Assembly: GCA_026645735.1 (NCBI GenBank)
Contig: JAPKMT010000020.1
Span: 1 to 49,840 of the forward strand
Length of the DNA stretch: 49,840 nucleotides
Direction of reading: 5' to 3'
From: Flexilinea sp.
Lineage (GTDB): Bacteria; Chloroflexota; Anaerolineae; Anaerolineales; Anaerolineaceae
Both the position numbers and the translations under genes were made by a program. A model generated the notes under the pieces. That model was not told where the DNA came from, made no database searches, and saw only the letters and a list, made by a program, of their open reading frames with translations. Below, piece by piece: positions 32,491 to 41,816 of the stretch; the stretch's first letter is position 1, and each line of letters opens with the position of its first letter.

Positions 32491-33879
32491 ATGAAGAAAC
32501 GAATCTGGTTTGTATTACTGGGTTTCTGTCTGATTTTTACCGGGAGTATGCTCTACCTGACAAATTCTCCGCGCAGAATTCAGCTTTTGGTAGACGGAGT
32601 ACCGATGAAAATTAGGACACGAAAAATTCGAACGGACGCAATTCTAAAAGAGGCAGGAATTCCTTACTCCAATGCCGACAGGATCTTTCCGGGTTTAAAT
32701 TATTGGATGACAGAAAATTATTTGTTGCGCGTTGATCATTCATCAATGATTGACCTGATGAGAGATGGAAATCAAATTGCTTTTTTGAGTTACGAACATA
32801 TCGCTGGCAACGTTTTACTCTCTGGGGGAATAAAATTATTTCCCGGAGATCAAATTCTCTGGAATCAGATGGAAATTCAGGCGGATTCACTGATCAGTAA
32901 AGAGCCCGAAGTCCAACTATCCATCGTATCGCAGGACTTTTTTACACTGATTCATGATTCATCAGATGCTCCAAAAATTATCTATACACGCGCTGCAACG
33001 GTTGGAGAGGCGCTACAGCAGTTTGACGCAAGGTTCTCGCAGGAAGCTTTGGTATTTCCTGACCGAAATACCGTATTTCAAAATGGCATGACGATTCAAG
33101 TTTCTGAACCGAAGATACTGACCATCACATCCAATGGCATGGAATCACAAATCACTGGAAGTGGTAAAACAGTTGGTGAAGCGCTGGCCAGGGCTGGTAT
33201 TTCGTTACAAGGTCTGGACTACAGTATCCCTTCTGAAGACAATCCGATTCCGGCGGATGGACGAATTTCTGTTTTTCATGTGCGGGAAGATGTGTCGCTT
33301 AGCGCTTACGCCTTGACATTTGATATCGAATGGATACCTGATGATACCCGGCCAATTGATACCGTATCTGTCATCCAGGAAGGACATGAAGGACTAAAAG
33401 GAATTCTGAAGAAAACCCGCTATCAGGATGATATTGCCATTTCCGATGTAACAGAGCCGGAAACTGTCCTTGTTGAACCGGTGAAAGCTGTCCATACCTA
33501 TGGGACACAAATTCAGATTCAGACGATCACAACTGCGGACGGGACATTTGAGTATTGGCGTTCTATTCCGGTAAAGGCTACTTCCTATTCGCCATGCAGA
33601 AGCGGAGTAGATGCATGTCTCAATGGAACGTCTTCTGGTGCAAAGGTGGAAAAAGGTATTATCGCAGTAAGTTATGACTGGTATTTGTCATTGGGCGGTC
33701 AACCGGTTTATATACCCGGATATGGACCTGGAATAATTGGGGATGTGGGGAAATCTCCTACGAATGATAATCGTTGGGTTGATTTAGCCTATTCGGATCA
33801 TGATTATGTTGGCTGGAGTGAGAATACGACATTATATTTTTTGACTCCGGTTCCAACGGAAATTCGATGGATATTATAA
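32491..33879 (+). CDS. YabE-like secreted protein: DUF348 repeats, G5 domain and 3D domain
   Basis: The 462-residue exported cell-wall protein has one N-terminal hydrophobic segment (residues 5-25) and then three DUF348-like units: RIQLLVDGVPMKIRTRK with ILKEAGI, a middle one with TVGEALQQFD, and LTITSNGMESQI with TVGEALARAGI. A G5 domain follows (about 300-350, GLKGILKKTRYQ...VLVEPVKAVHTYG), then a C-terminal 3D domain (about 365-455) with VKATSYSPC, TSSGAKVEKGIIAVS, YIPGYGPGIIGDVG and WVDLAYSDHD. 3D-domain proteins of the Rpf/YabE/YocH type cleave peptidoglycan glycan strands. The last 13 nt overlap rsmA; yabE next to ksgA/rsmA is also the order in Bacillus, which supports the name. Confidence 0.85.
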   Translation: MKKRIWFVLLGFCLIFTGSMLYLTNSPRRIQLLVDGVPMKIRTRKIRTDAILKEAGIPYSNADRIFPGLNYWMTENYLLRVDHSSMIDLMRDGNQIAFLSYEHIAGNVLLSGGIKLFPGDQILWNQMEIQADSLISKEPEVQLSIVSQDFFTLIHDSSDAPKIIYTRAATVGEALQQFDARFSQEALVFPDRNTVFQNGMTIQVSEPKILTITSNGMESQITGSGKTVGEALARAGISLQGLDYSIPSEDNPIPADGRISVFHVREDVSLSAYALTFDIEWIPDDTRPIDTVSVIQEGHEGLKGILKKTRYQDDIAISDVTEPETVLVEPVKAVHTYGTQIQIQTITTADGTFEYWRSIPVKATSYSPCRSGVDACLNGTSSGAKVEKGIIAVSYDWYLSLGGQPVYIPGYGPGIIGDVGKSPTNDNRWVDLAYSDHDYVGWSENTTLYFLTPVPTEIRWIL

Positions 33880-34709
33880 TGAACGGATCAGAAACGCTTT
33901 CAATACAAAAAATTCTAAAACAGTATGGACTTAAACCTCATAAAGGCCTGGGACAAAATTTCCTGTCGGATGATGGAATCCTGGAAAAAATTATCGATGC
34001 TGCAGAAATTTCTGCTGATGCAGCAGTGCTGGAGATTGGACCCGGATTAGGAAGTTTGACCCGCCATCTCGCGCGGCGCGCTGAAAAGGTAGTTGCAGTC
34101 GAACTGGATAAGGATTTGATTTTGCCGTTGCAAGAATTATTATCACCCTTTCCAAATATTACATTGATCCAGGGTGATATTTTAGATTTTCAACCGGCAG
34201 ATGCCTTTCAGGAACGATATTCTGTAATCGCCAATATTCCGTATTACATCACTTCTGCAGTGATTCGTCATTTGCTGGAGTCAGCAATAAAACCGGAGAA
34301 AATGGTGTTGACAGTTCAAAAAGAAGTCGCTGAAAGAATATGTGCAAGACCCGGAAAGCTCAGTTTATTGGCGCTGAGCGTTCAGATTTATGGAGAAACG
34401 GATATGCCGCTCATAATTCCTGCGACATCGTTTTTCCCGGAACCCAATGTCGACTCGGCTGTCGTACGAATCCGATTGTACAAAGAACCTCGAATTGAAC
34501 CCGATCGTATTTCCATGTTTTTCAGGTTGGTAAAAGCTGGATTTGGACAAAAACGAAAAACACTGCGCAATTCAATCTCAGCGAACTTTCCTCTTGGGAT
34601 AACAGATGTGACTGAAAAATTGCAGAAAGCCGGGATTGATCCAATGCGCAGGGCGGAAACCCTGATCATTGAGGAATGGAATTCGTTGTTGAATGAATTT
34701 ATTTCTTAA
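33867..34709 (+). CDS. rsmA: 16S rRNA (adenine1518-N6/adenine1519-N6) dimethyltransferase
   Basis: The 280-residue KsgA/RsmA enzyme dimethylates the two adjacent adenines in the helix-45 loop of 16S rRNA using S-adenosylmethionine. It shows KPHKGLGQNFLSDDGILEKI, SAM motif I VLEIGPGLGSLTRHLA, motif II VAVELD, QGDILDF, the catalytic NIPYYITS and a C-terminal helical part with FGQKRKTLRNS. It overlaps the upstream gene by 13 nt; a second in-frame ATG at 33879 is an equally possible start. Followed by a strong terminator. Confidence 0.95.
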   Translation: MDIIMNGSETLSIQKILKQYGLKPHKGLGQNFLSDDGILEKIIDAAEISADAAVLEIGPGLGSLTRHLARRAEKVVAVELDKDLILPLQELLSPFPNITLIQGDILDFQPADAFQERYSVIANIPYYITSAVIRHLLESAIKPEKMVLTVQKEVAERICARPGKLSLLALSVQIYGETDMPLIIPATSFFPEPNVDSAVVRIRLYKEPRIEPDRISMFFRLVKAGFGQKRKTLRNSISANFPLGITDVTEKLQKAGIDPMRRAETLIIEEWNSLLNEFIS

Positions 34710-34730
34710 AGTATCACTTTTTAAAAATAA

Positions 34731-34766
34731 AAAGCGGTTGAAATTTTCAACCGCTTTCGTTTTTTT
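34731..34766 (+). terminator. Terminator after rsmA
   Basis: AAAGCGGTTGAAA (34731-34743) is complementary to TTTCAACCGCTTT (34745-34757), then CG and a T7 run. On the other strand a matching A/T tract could also stop csp transcription. Confidence 0.85.
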
Positions 34767-34827
34767 AATACCTTGGTACAGATTTGAAATTGTATAACTT
34801 CATTTCCCTAAGGTTTTTTCTCTAAAA

Positions 34828-35037
34828 TTAGAGAAGAACGACGTTACTGGCCTGAAGACCTTTGGGACCGTGTTCAATCACAAATTCAACCTCTGCGCCT
34901 TCTTTCAAAGTGCGGAAACCATTACCCTGAATGGCGGTATAGTGAACGAAAATATCTTCACCTTCCGGCTGAGAAAGAAAACCATAACCTTTTGATTCAT
35001 TGAACCACTTGACTGTACCTTTTACTGTGTCACTCAT
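34828..35037 (-). CDS. Cold-shock domain protein (CspA family)
   Basis: The 69-residue single OB-fold protein has [18 protein letters not shown] (RNP1 in KGYGFL) and DIFVHYTAI (RNP2), followed by the [20 protein letters not shown] pattern of CspA homologues. It binds single-stranded nucleic acid and acts as an RNA chaperone. AGGAGAGTTTC precedes ATG. A well-formed promoter lies about 180 bp upstream, leaving a long leader as in cold-inducible csp mRNAs. Confidence 0.95.
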   Translation of the reverse strand: MSDTVKGTVKWFNESKGYGFLSQPEGEDIFVHYTAIQGNGFRTLKEGAEVEFVIEHGPKGLQASNVVLL

Positions 35038-35243
35038 TATGAAACTCTCCTAAAAAAACTTTCCCTCGGGATTACCGAGCTTACAAAATATCGAAATGGC
35101 TTTAAGGCCAAATCGTTTCGAACTGATGATGTGGATTTTGTTTATAAAAAAACCACTCCCCCTGATAATTGAGGAAAGCGGTCCTGTTACACAATCTCCT
35201 TAACCACAGGTACATTTATATCATTCTTTCAGAAAAAAAGCAA
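35038..35243 (-). promoter_or_regulatory. Promoter and long 5' leader of the csp gene
   Basis: On the - strand TTGCTT (35238-35243), 17 bp, then TATAAA (35215-35220). The start near 35207 gives a leader of about 170 nt. The leader holds CCTGT...ACAGG, GGCC...GGCC-type and CTCGG/CCGAG (35065-35079) stems, the last close to the ribosome binding site. A thermosensitive leader like that of E. coli cspA is inferred. Confidence 0.55.
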
Positions 35244-35264
35244 GATATGTGACAAAATATCAGT

Positions 35265-35379
35265 AATTCGAATTATGAGAGGGATAATTCGTTGTAGTGT
35301 TGTTTTTGCGCGGAGCGCAAAAACAACACTACAACAATCTTTCTCTTTTTTCTCATAAGGTTTTATCATATTTCGAATT
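35265..35379. mobile_element. Palindromic element, copy C
   Basis: The outer ends are AATTCGAATTATGAGA and TCATATTTCGAATT. The inner arms 35291-35311 and 35315-35335 are perfectly complementary (21 bp) with loop GGA. Arm sequence resembles copies A and B (GTGTTGTTTTTGCGC). Within the 411-bp gap 35038-35448 it and the csp control region are the only recognisable content. Confidence 0.75.
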
Positions 35380-35448
35380 GCCGGGTAATATCAAACGAAC
35401 ATGCGACAAAAGAAAAAAGAATTATACTGATTAGAAAAAGTGCAAAAA

Positions 35449-36063
35449 ATGAAAGAAATGAACGACTTTTCAAAAAAGAATCCTTCATACCGGGAAATTG
35501 AGGCGAAATTTCCGATTCACGATGCAGTTGAGTGGATTGCCAGATTGGATGCGTTAAGTCTGATTTGTGAACAAAAGAACAGTCATGAGATGAATATCCG
35601 TTTTGACACGGCAGAACGGATATTGTCTGCAACTCATCGGGTGTTGCGCCTGCGAACTGAAAATGGCACTGCGACATTGACTTATAAATGTGCAGAAAAG
35701 GCACAAGATGGGATTGCTTACCGTGAGGAAATTGAAACGCATGTTTCTGATGAAAAACACATGCAACAGATTCTCGAAAGGCTTGGTTTCGAGGTGTATT
35801 TTATATATGAAAAATATCGCAGCGTTTTTCGATTTGATGATGTTCTGCTGATGGTGGATCATACTCCGATCGGCGATTATCTGGAAATCGAAGGGCCGGA
35901 TGAGAAAACGATCCGCGACCACGCGGACAAACTTGGTCTGGACTGGAAAACAAGCACTGCAAAAAGTTATCAACGTTTATTTAAAGAATGGGCTGTTAAA
36001 GTTCATTTTTCCGGGAGAGATATGCTGTTTAAAGATATTCAGGAATTTCAGCGAACCTACTGA
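35449..36063 (+). CDS. CYTH-domain protein (class IV adenylate cyclase / triphosphatase-like)
   Basis: The 204-residue protein has the N-terminal ExExK signature in YREIEAKFPI and alternating charged strands lining the tunnel (RVLRLRTENGTATLTYKC, YREEIET, YEKYRSVFRF, GDYLEIEGP). CYTH proteins bind a triphosphate with divalent metal and hydrolyse inorganic or organic triphosphates, or cyclise ATP. The YLEIEGP segment is typical of the CyaB/thiamine-triphosphatase-like branch. An in-frame GTG start 9 nt upstream (35440) is possible. No clear ribosome binding site. Its 3' end overlaps the convergent MATE gene by 7 nt. Confidence 0.85.
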   Translation: MKEMNDFSKKNPSYREIEAKFPIHDAVEWIARLDALSLICEQKNSHEMNIRFDTAERILSATHRVLRLRTENGTATLTYKCAEKAQDGIAYREEIETHVSDEKHMQQILERLGFEVYFIYEKYRSVFRFDDVLLMVDHTPIGDYLEIEGPDEKTIRDHADKLGLDWKTSTAKSYQRLFKEWAVKVHFSGRDMLFKDIQEFQRTY

Positions 36064-37433
36064 TAGACAATATCTTCCATGACGAGGTTGTTCATCCATT
36101 TTCTGGAGACGAACCTCGAAAAGACGATCACACTTTTTAAGATTTCTTCCATCATAACGCCAAAATAAACGATCGAAATTGGCTGATGAAAAATTCTCGC
36201 CAATATAAAAGCAATTGGAATTCCGATAAACCAGGAGCAACCGGAATCCACAATCAGACAGAATCGGACATCCCCTCCGGCACGCAAAACGCCGATAATC
36301 AATGTATAGGATGTTGTTCGTGCCCACAGACAGGCTGCCATGATTGCCAGAATATGAGATGCATAATCGGTAGCTTCCGGTGACAGCGAATAGATGCTGA
36401 GGATCTTCTTTCGGGCTAGGAAAACGCTGAAACCGATCGTAATTGCAAGCATAAAGGACAATGAAATTGACCGTTTACTGTAATCATAAGCTTTTTCCTT
36501 CTCATTGGATCCCAGCAGATTGCCTGTCATAATACCGCAGGCATCTCCGACTCCCAGAAAAATGGTAAACATAAGATTGTCGATCGGACTGACTGCGCCG
36601 ACGGCAGCAATGGAGGCAGTAGAGATATTCGCATAGATAGAAGAGTAAACATTCGTACCCAGCCCCCATATACCTTCGTTGATCATTACGGGGAGAATAT
36701 TTCTTATTGCGGCAGTTGTTATCCTTTTTTGGAAATCAAACATATTCTTGAATGTCGCTGCTACAGGATATTTTTTTAAGTAGGTGAGCGACAAAAGCAG
36801 AATAAACTCGCCGGATCGGGCGATTAACGTTCCAATAGCAGCTCCTTTAACTCCCATAACCGGAAAACCGAAATGACCAAAAATCAAAATCCAACTGATA
36901 ATTACCTTGGTTATCAGGGAAATACCTGTGGTGAACATCGGCACTCTGGTGTTACCGGTACAACGATGGGCGCTGGCATACATATTGGTGATTGGGAACA
37001 GAAGGTAACTGATGGATAAGGTTGAGAGATACATTGCGCCGGTTTGGATTACTGCCGGATCTTTGGAATAAAGGGAAAGGATCTGTTTCGGCAGGATTGC
37101 TGTCAATGAAAAAAATGTAATTCCAACCATTGCGCAGCCGATCAACTGGATTCCCATGACGCGATGGATATTCTGCGTTTCTTTTGCGCCCCAGTACTGG
37201 GCATTGAGAATGGCACCGCCTCCAACCAAGCCAAAAATGATGGTATTGAACAGGAAGAAATAGAATTGGTTGCAGATATTGACTGATCCAAGCGCAACAT
37301 CACCCAATGAACCGATCATCAGGCTGTCAATCAGGTTGATGGAGGCATTGATGGCGTTTTGGAGAATCAACGGAATCGCAAGATTCCAAATTTTTCGGTA
37401 ATACTCTTTATCAGAAAACAAGAAATGAAACAT
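36057..37433 (-). CDS. MATE-family efflux transporter
   Basis: The 458-residue protein has 12 predicted membrane helices in two similar halves: IWNLAIPLILQNAINASINLIDSLMIGSLG in the first and ILPVMINEGIWGLGTNVYSSIYA in the second, with GVGDACGIMTGNLLG. It would export cationic drugs or metabolites using Na+ or H+. GAGGA precedes ATG. Convergent with the CYTH gene; the overlap of coding ends leaves no room for a terminator between them. Confidence 0.85.
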   Translation of the reverse strand: MFHFLFSDKEYYRKIWNLAIPLILQNAINASINLIDSLMIGSLGDVALGSVNICNQFYFFLFNTIIFGLVGGGAILNAQYWGAKETQNIHRVMGIQLIGCAMVGITFFSLTAILPKQILSLYSKDPAVIQTGAMYLSTLSISYLLFPITNMYASAHRCTGNTRVPMFTTGISLITKVIISWILIFGHFGFPVMGVKGAAIGTLIARSGEFILLLSLTYLKKYPVAATFKNMFDFQKRITTAAIRNILPVMINEGIWGLGTNVYSSIYANISTASIAAVGAVSPIDNLMFTIFLGVGDACGIMTGNLLGSNEKEKAYDYSKRSISLSFMLAITIGFSVFLARKKILSIYSLSPEATDYASHILAIMAACLWARTTSYTLIIGVLRAGGDVRFCLIVDSGCSWFIGIPIAFILARIFHQPISIVYFGVMMEEILKSVIVFSRFVSRKWMNNLVMEDIVYQ

Positions 37434-37497
37434 TCAGAGTCCTCAACGGCTCAACTTTACCACAGAAATACAAATTTATTCGGACTTTGTATCAGTG

Positions 37498-37611
37498 ATT
37501 CAAAATATGGAAAGAAATATTTGTTGTTATGTAATGTTTGCGCTTTGCGCATACATTACATAACAACAAGTTTTCTCTTTTTATTCGAAACGCAAATCCA
37601 TATTTTGAAAT
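37498..37611. mobile_element. Palindromic element, copy D
   Basis: The outer ends are ATTCAAAATATGGAAAG and ATCCATATTTTGAAAT. The inner arms 37521-37543 and 37547-37569 (23 bp, one mismatch) enclose TTT; read on the other strand the loop is AAA. The arm text (TTATGTAATGTTTGCGC) differs from copies A-C. Right end conserved with A and F. Confidence 0.75.
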
Positions 37612-37725
37612 GCTGACTTTGTATGGATTTTGATGGAATGGACATACGCAGAAACAGAAAACCTTAAAAAAATGAGATCATTGCTGAAAAAATTGAAAGG
37701 AAGATGCATTTCTGATAAAAAAAAA

Positions 37726-38721
37726 TTATCCAGGGGGCAAACTTAAACGATTGATAAAACTTTCTGCTTTCTCATAATTCGGGAATTTTTTTTCCAGTTT
37801 CCGAAATTTTGTTGTGTGAGCGATCCGACGGTCCCCATTTTGATCGTATCCCAATGCCTTGTGCAGCATCTCATGGTACATGACGAATTCAATCACATAA
37901 TCAGGGGTATTTCTTTGATCCAAAGCCTTGTTGATCATGATGGTATCGGTTTGATAATTGTATGTTCCCATTCTGCATTTATTAGGTCGAGCAGACCACC
38001 TAATAACCGGCTGCTGCAGGGTATTGTTGAAAAAAACATTGTTGATTTTGTGAAAGATTTCAGCTAAATCGAAGAATTTGCCATCAGTTTTAGCCACGTT
38101 GCTTTTGACAGGCAGATTTTCATAAAAAAAATCGGTAATTTTCTCCGTTTGAGGCTGCTGTTGAATGGTCTTGCAGATTCGATTCAGATGATCCTTTTTA
38201 TGCGAAGAAATTGCATGTGCGAGATCTCTGATCTGTGAATCCGCAAGTCCAATGACTGTTTCCTGCATCTGTATTGAAATCAGTTTTCTTGATTCCTGGT
38301 ATTTCAGGAAAACAGAGAACGGGTAAATCTGTATGTCAAATAATGGCTGAAAAAGTCCGTGGTTTTCATTAAGACCCTTAAGAAATTTTTGCAGGAAAAA
38401 TATATGCAGCCGATATTGTTTGTCCCAATGGAGAAACTTTATCCACCGGTTGTAAATTGTATAACTGCGACTGGTTTCAACGATCCCTTTGGTTTCCAAA
38501 TTCGTTGCGGCAATTTTTGCAGTCTCCATTAAACTCCAAATATGCTCATCATCCGATTGGGTGTATACCGGTTTTTGAGCAGATTCTAAAAATGTTTTCT
38601 GCAGAAATTTCATTTGGGCTGTTATGGAAAGTTCTGAAAAGTTGTCTCGATGTGCCAAAGAACCTCTTCTCTCTTTATTCAGTATGTTGATCCATAATTG
38701 ATTTCTTGACTTGGAATACAC
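37726..38721 (-). CDS. SprT-like zinc metalloprotease-fold protein
   Basis: The 331-residue protein has in its C-terminal third an SprT-like domain (about 215-325): FHKINNVFFNNTLQQPVIRWS, then HEMLH (His283, Glu284, His287) in VMYHEMLHKALGYD, and a likely third ligand His302 in IAHTTKFRKLEKKFPNY. SprT-like proteins include the DNA-protein-crosslink protease family; function in bacteria is mostly unknown. The N-terminal two-thirds (about 1-210) is helical and unrecognised. The start is a GTG with no clear ribosome binding site, so the N-terminus is uncertain. Confidence 0.7.
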   Translation of the reverse strand: MYSKSRNQLWINILNKERRGSLAHRDNFSELSITAQMKFLQKTFLESAQKPVYTQSDDEHIWSLMETAKIAATNLETKGIVETSRSYTIYNRWIKFLHWDKQYRLHIFFLQKFLKGLNENHGLFQPLFDIQIYPFSVFLKYQESRKLISIQMQETVIGLADSQIRDLAHAISSHKKDHLNRICKTIQQQPQTEKITDFFYENLPVKSNVAKTDGKFFDLAEIFHKINNVFFNNTLQQPVIRWSARPNKCRMGTYNYQTDTIMINKALDQRNTPDYVIEFVMYHEMLHKALGYDQNGDRRIAHTTKFRKLEKKFPNYEKAESFINRLSLPPG

Positions 38722-38796
38722 AAAAAAATTTCAGTCTTATCGGTTCTTATTTAACATTACCTCAGTTTATCAGCCAGATGCAGCGGTACAAAATTT

Positions 38797-39429
38797 TTAT
38801 TGAATTTGGCAACGTAATACGGTGCGCATTTTCTCGGGTGCGGTTTTTCGCGGATCCGACAAATAGATTTCCCGATGGGTGTGAGAAATCCTTGCCAGTC
38901 CCCGTTCAGCAATAAACTGTTCCATCTGTCGGAAACTTCCGGCTTCACTGTCATAAGGTCCCATGTGCATCATCTGGACGCATAAACCTTCCTGGAAGGG
39001 TTCAAATCTTGTTTCTTCCAGTTTCGGATTTGGCTTTTTCTTCTTGACGATTTCGAGAATTTCCCTGGCAAAGGACTCGGTAACAAAATCCGGCTGCCGA
39101 ATCATTAAAGTATAAACAAATCGGTTTTTATCCAATTTCGAAAAGTCACTGCTCTCATCGACCTGTTCCAAATCCCAGATGCCCTCCAGCGGATAAACCG
39201 TGTATTCCTGGTACTGCTCTGGCGCCTTACCAGATTTGGGTGACATTTTTATGGTATAGGACAATGAATAAAGTGCCTGAACCGCTTCCGAAAAGGACTC
39301 ACTGGTATTAGGATCACCTTTGCCCGAAATCATGAAGAATTTCATTTCAGGAATGGTGATCAAACCCGGTTGATTTGCAGGAAGATAAAATTCTTTTTCA
39401 TCCTTTTTATAATCAATTTTTCCAGCCAT
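38797..39429 (-). CDS. GyrI-like small-molecule-binding domain protein
   Basis: The 210-residue protein has GyrI-like features: MKFFMISGKGDPNTSESFSEAVQALYSLSY, YPLEGIWD, and the second half EPFQEGLCVQMMHMGPYDSEAGSF...HREIYLSDPRKTAPEKMRTVLR. This matches the widely distributed YdeE/GyrI-like group that ends in an EIYLSDPR motif. It likely binds hydrophobic or drug-like ligands and may hydrolyse some. GGAGGGAAC precedes ATG 39429; the longer in-frame start at 39486 is rejected. Confidence 0.85.
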   Translation of the reverse strand: MAGKIDYKKDEKEFYLPANQPGLITIPEMKFFMISGKGDPNTSESFSEAVQALYSLSYTIKMSPKSGKAPEQYQEYTVYPLEGIWDLEQVDESSDFSKLDKNRFVYTLMIRQPDFVTESFAREILEIVKKKKPNPKLEETRFEPFQEGLCVQMMHMGPYDSEAGSFRQMEQFIAERGLARISHTHREIYLSDPRKTAPEKMRTVLRCQIQ

Positions 39430-39584
39430 GTTCCCTCCAGCTTTATTACAGGAAAACAAATTTCGATATTTACCGACTGGCGGCAACCAAAATTTCTGTC
39501 AAATAACCCGAAACAGGATCGAAGTTGTACTGAATGAATCCGCAGTTCAATTCCTGTCCGGCAGATGCTTTGTTCTTCGCATCT

Positions 39585-41816
39585 TCATTCAATAAATTCT
39601 ATCTCGATATCAAATCTGCGACGCCAATCCATAATCGTTTTCATGAGTAATAACGAATTCTTTATAGCAGGAAGTGGATTGCGGTTGGTATAAGCCTCAA
39701 ATTCTTTTTCGGAAGGCATTTCAAGGATGGAGTACGTTCTTGTATACCAGTGAAAAAGTGTCAAATCCCATTCCGTGATTTCGCTGTTCATGCTCGCCAG
39801 AAAGAAAGAGTGAAAATTACTGCCGGTTTGCATCGCAGTGATCGTCCCGGAATTCTCCTGACTGCGAATCTCCGCTATCTTATTCCCCGAGAAAAGACTG
39901 AAGATGCTGCAGTTGCCGGTTTGGGTTCCCAGGATACAGATTTCTCCTGGCAGGATATCCAGAATTAAGAGAATCCGGTCATCGATTTCGGGTGCTGTAC
40001 TTTCAATCAATGTTTTTTGGCTCATCAGGTTCCAGCAGGATATACGATTGCTGCCGGATCCACAGGTTACCAATCCTTTCTGATGATTCTGTCCGAGGAT
40101 GACATTGTCCGGTGCTGTTATAAAAGACGACACGATCTGGCTTTTTTGCGGATCAAAATAGGTTAATTTCCCGTTATGACTTAATAAGATCAATCGACTG
40201 TTCTCTGAATCGAATGAGGCTCGCAAAATATCAGGCGTCTGGCAATTGAATTCGCGGATCAATGTGCCATGCGGAAATCCCCAAATAGTACCAAAACCGG
40301 CTTGATCTACTGTGTAAAACCGTTTGTTGTCCTGATTGACAAACAATCCGATCAGCGGTCTTTTGTGTGAAGGAATGGACTTAATCATTTTGCCTGACGG
40401 AATTTGAAAGATCTGAATACTGTTGTCGCGAGTGGCGGCAAGCAGATGGGACCCATCCTGAGAGAAGCTCATTGATCTGAAACTGCTGCTTCCGCCGCTT
40501 AGAGAGACAGGCGGAATACGCCGATCCCGGATATTCCAGATTTGGATTTCATCGTTCAGAAAAGATGCTGCCAGGTGGTCAGACTCCTGACTCACTCGAA
40601 GCTGTATCGGATGCTTTTTTTGTGAATAGTAACGATAAACCAGCGGAACCGGAATGGTTTGCGGCAGTATTTTCAGCAGATTCCCGATTTGAGTAAAAAA
40701 AGCTTTCTCTTCGGTATTCGATGGAATAAAAGCTGCGGATTCCAGCATCTTATAGAGCATCGATGTGAAACAGAACGGCGCGATTGGAAGCAGGTCCCAA
40801 ATTTTTTGATTTCTTCTGCTTTCGTGCAGTGTCTTGAGTAATTCGAACCATTGAGATAGGGAAAGCGTTTTGGATTGTGCTTCGAATTGTACGGAAGCAT
40901 CAAAATCTCTGAGCCATGCGGTATTACCGGTTTTACGGCTGGTCAAAATCAGTCTTTGTTTAAAAAGCTCATCCGAATCCATAAATGCTTTTCGGATCTT
41001 GCGGTACTCAAAATCGGACTGGTTGTAAAAATCCCATTGCTCTGTCAGGAAGTAGTACACAGCATGTTGTTCCATATCCTGCGGACGAAGCTGAGCATTC
41101 ATACAAGCCTGATAACTGACCGGATCACCATATCGAAGGAAAAGATCCGCGATGAATGAACTATAGGCCGCAAATGACGTTGAAATCGTTTCAACAAAGA
41201 GCAGTTTCTCGTTATCCGAAAAGGATCTGTACGCTTCGATTATCAGCTTCGTATCTGGTTTTCCTTCGGATATCGATTGGAAAAAGGCGGCCATTTTAAT
41301 CCAGTTGGGTTGGAAGCCTTTTCCTGCAAGCAGCAGCTTGTTTTGGATGGCTGGAGAAGATCTGAGAAAAAAGCTGGTCAGATAATGTAAATCCGGATCG
41401 ATTTTCTTCAAATCCTCGCGATTGTGCAGCATCCAGTATTTCACACTGTTCTGTTCCGGAGCAGGAAGCTGGAAATCGTATCGTTCCATCGCTTCGAGCG
41501 CCAACGGGTTCTGATCCTGAACAGCCAGATCAAAAACTGCCTGAAGTGCATCGGAATCCTTCTTCTGGCAATAATGGACCAGCACAGCAAATGCTCTTGT
41601 CTGCAAATCATTCGAAACAGCATTTCTGACTGCTGTTCTTAAGACTTGAATGATCTCCTGTTTATCTTCCTGAGAAGATGTTTCCACTGTTTCAGATAGA
41701 ATTGAAATTGCACCTGTACTGGCAGATTGGTACAGCAATTCCAAAGGAAAATTTTGCGGTATGACCGGGGTGGTTAGAAGAGCAAGCAGGTGTTTCAGAT
41801 ACGGATTTTGCTTCAT
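39585..41816 (-). CDS. Helical-repeat plus WD40-like beta-propeller protein
   Basis: The 743-residue protein has no signal peptide. Residues about 1-395 are helical with repeat-like spacing (LQTRAFAVLVHYCQKK, LALEAMERYDFQ). From about 405 to 700 come beta-propeller blades such as ASFLNDEIQIWNIRDRR, SMSFSQDGSHLLAATRDNSIQIFQIPSGK, FYTVDQAGFGTIWGFPHG, ISCWNLMSQKTL and ITEWDLTLFHW. A short helical tail ends in the acidic DIEIEFIE. WD40 propellers are protein-interaction platforms. It overlaps the DUF1257 gene by 4 nt (ATGA), which places it firmly in the AAA ATPase operon, probably as scaffold or sensor. Confidence 0.75.
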   Translation of the reverse strand: MKQNPYLKHLLALLTTPVIPQNFPLELLYQSASTGAISILSETVETSSQEDKQEIIQVLRTAVRNAVSNDLQTRAFAVLVHYCQKKDSDALQAVFDLAVQDQNPLALEAMERYDFQLPAPEQNSVKYWMLHNREDLKKIDPDLHYLTSFFLRSSPAIQNKLLLAGKGFQPNWIKMAAFFQSISEGKPDTKLIIEAYRSFSDNEKLLFVETISTSFAAYSSFIADLFLRYGDPVSYQACMNAQLRPQDMEQHAVYYFLTEQWDFYNQSDFEYRKIRKAFMDSDELFKQRLILTSRKTGNTAWLRDFDASVQFEAQSKTLSLSQWFELLKTLHESRRNQKIWDLLPIAPFCFTSMLYKMLESAAFIPSNTEEKAFFTQIGNLLKILPQTIPVPLVYRYYSQKKHPIQLRVSQESDHLAASFLNDEIQIWNIRDRRIPPVSLSGGSSSFRSMSFSQDGSHLLAATRDNSIQIFQIPSGKMIKSIPSHKRPLIGLFVNQDNKRFYTVDQAGFGTIWGFPHGTLIREFNCQTPDILRASFDSENSRLILLSHNGKLTYFDPQKSQIVSSFITAPDNVILGQNHQKGLVTCGSGSNRISCWNLMSQKTLIESTAPEIDDRILLILDILPGEICILGTQTGNCSIFSLFSGNKIAEIRSQENSGTITAMQTGSNFHSFFLASMNSEITEWDLTLFHWYTRTYSILEMPSEKEFEAYTNRNPLPAIKNSLLLMKTIMDWRRRFDIEIEFIE

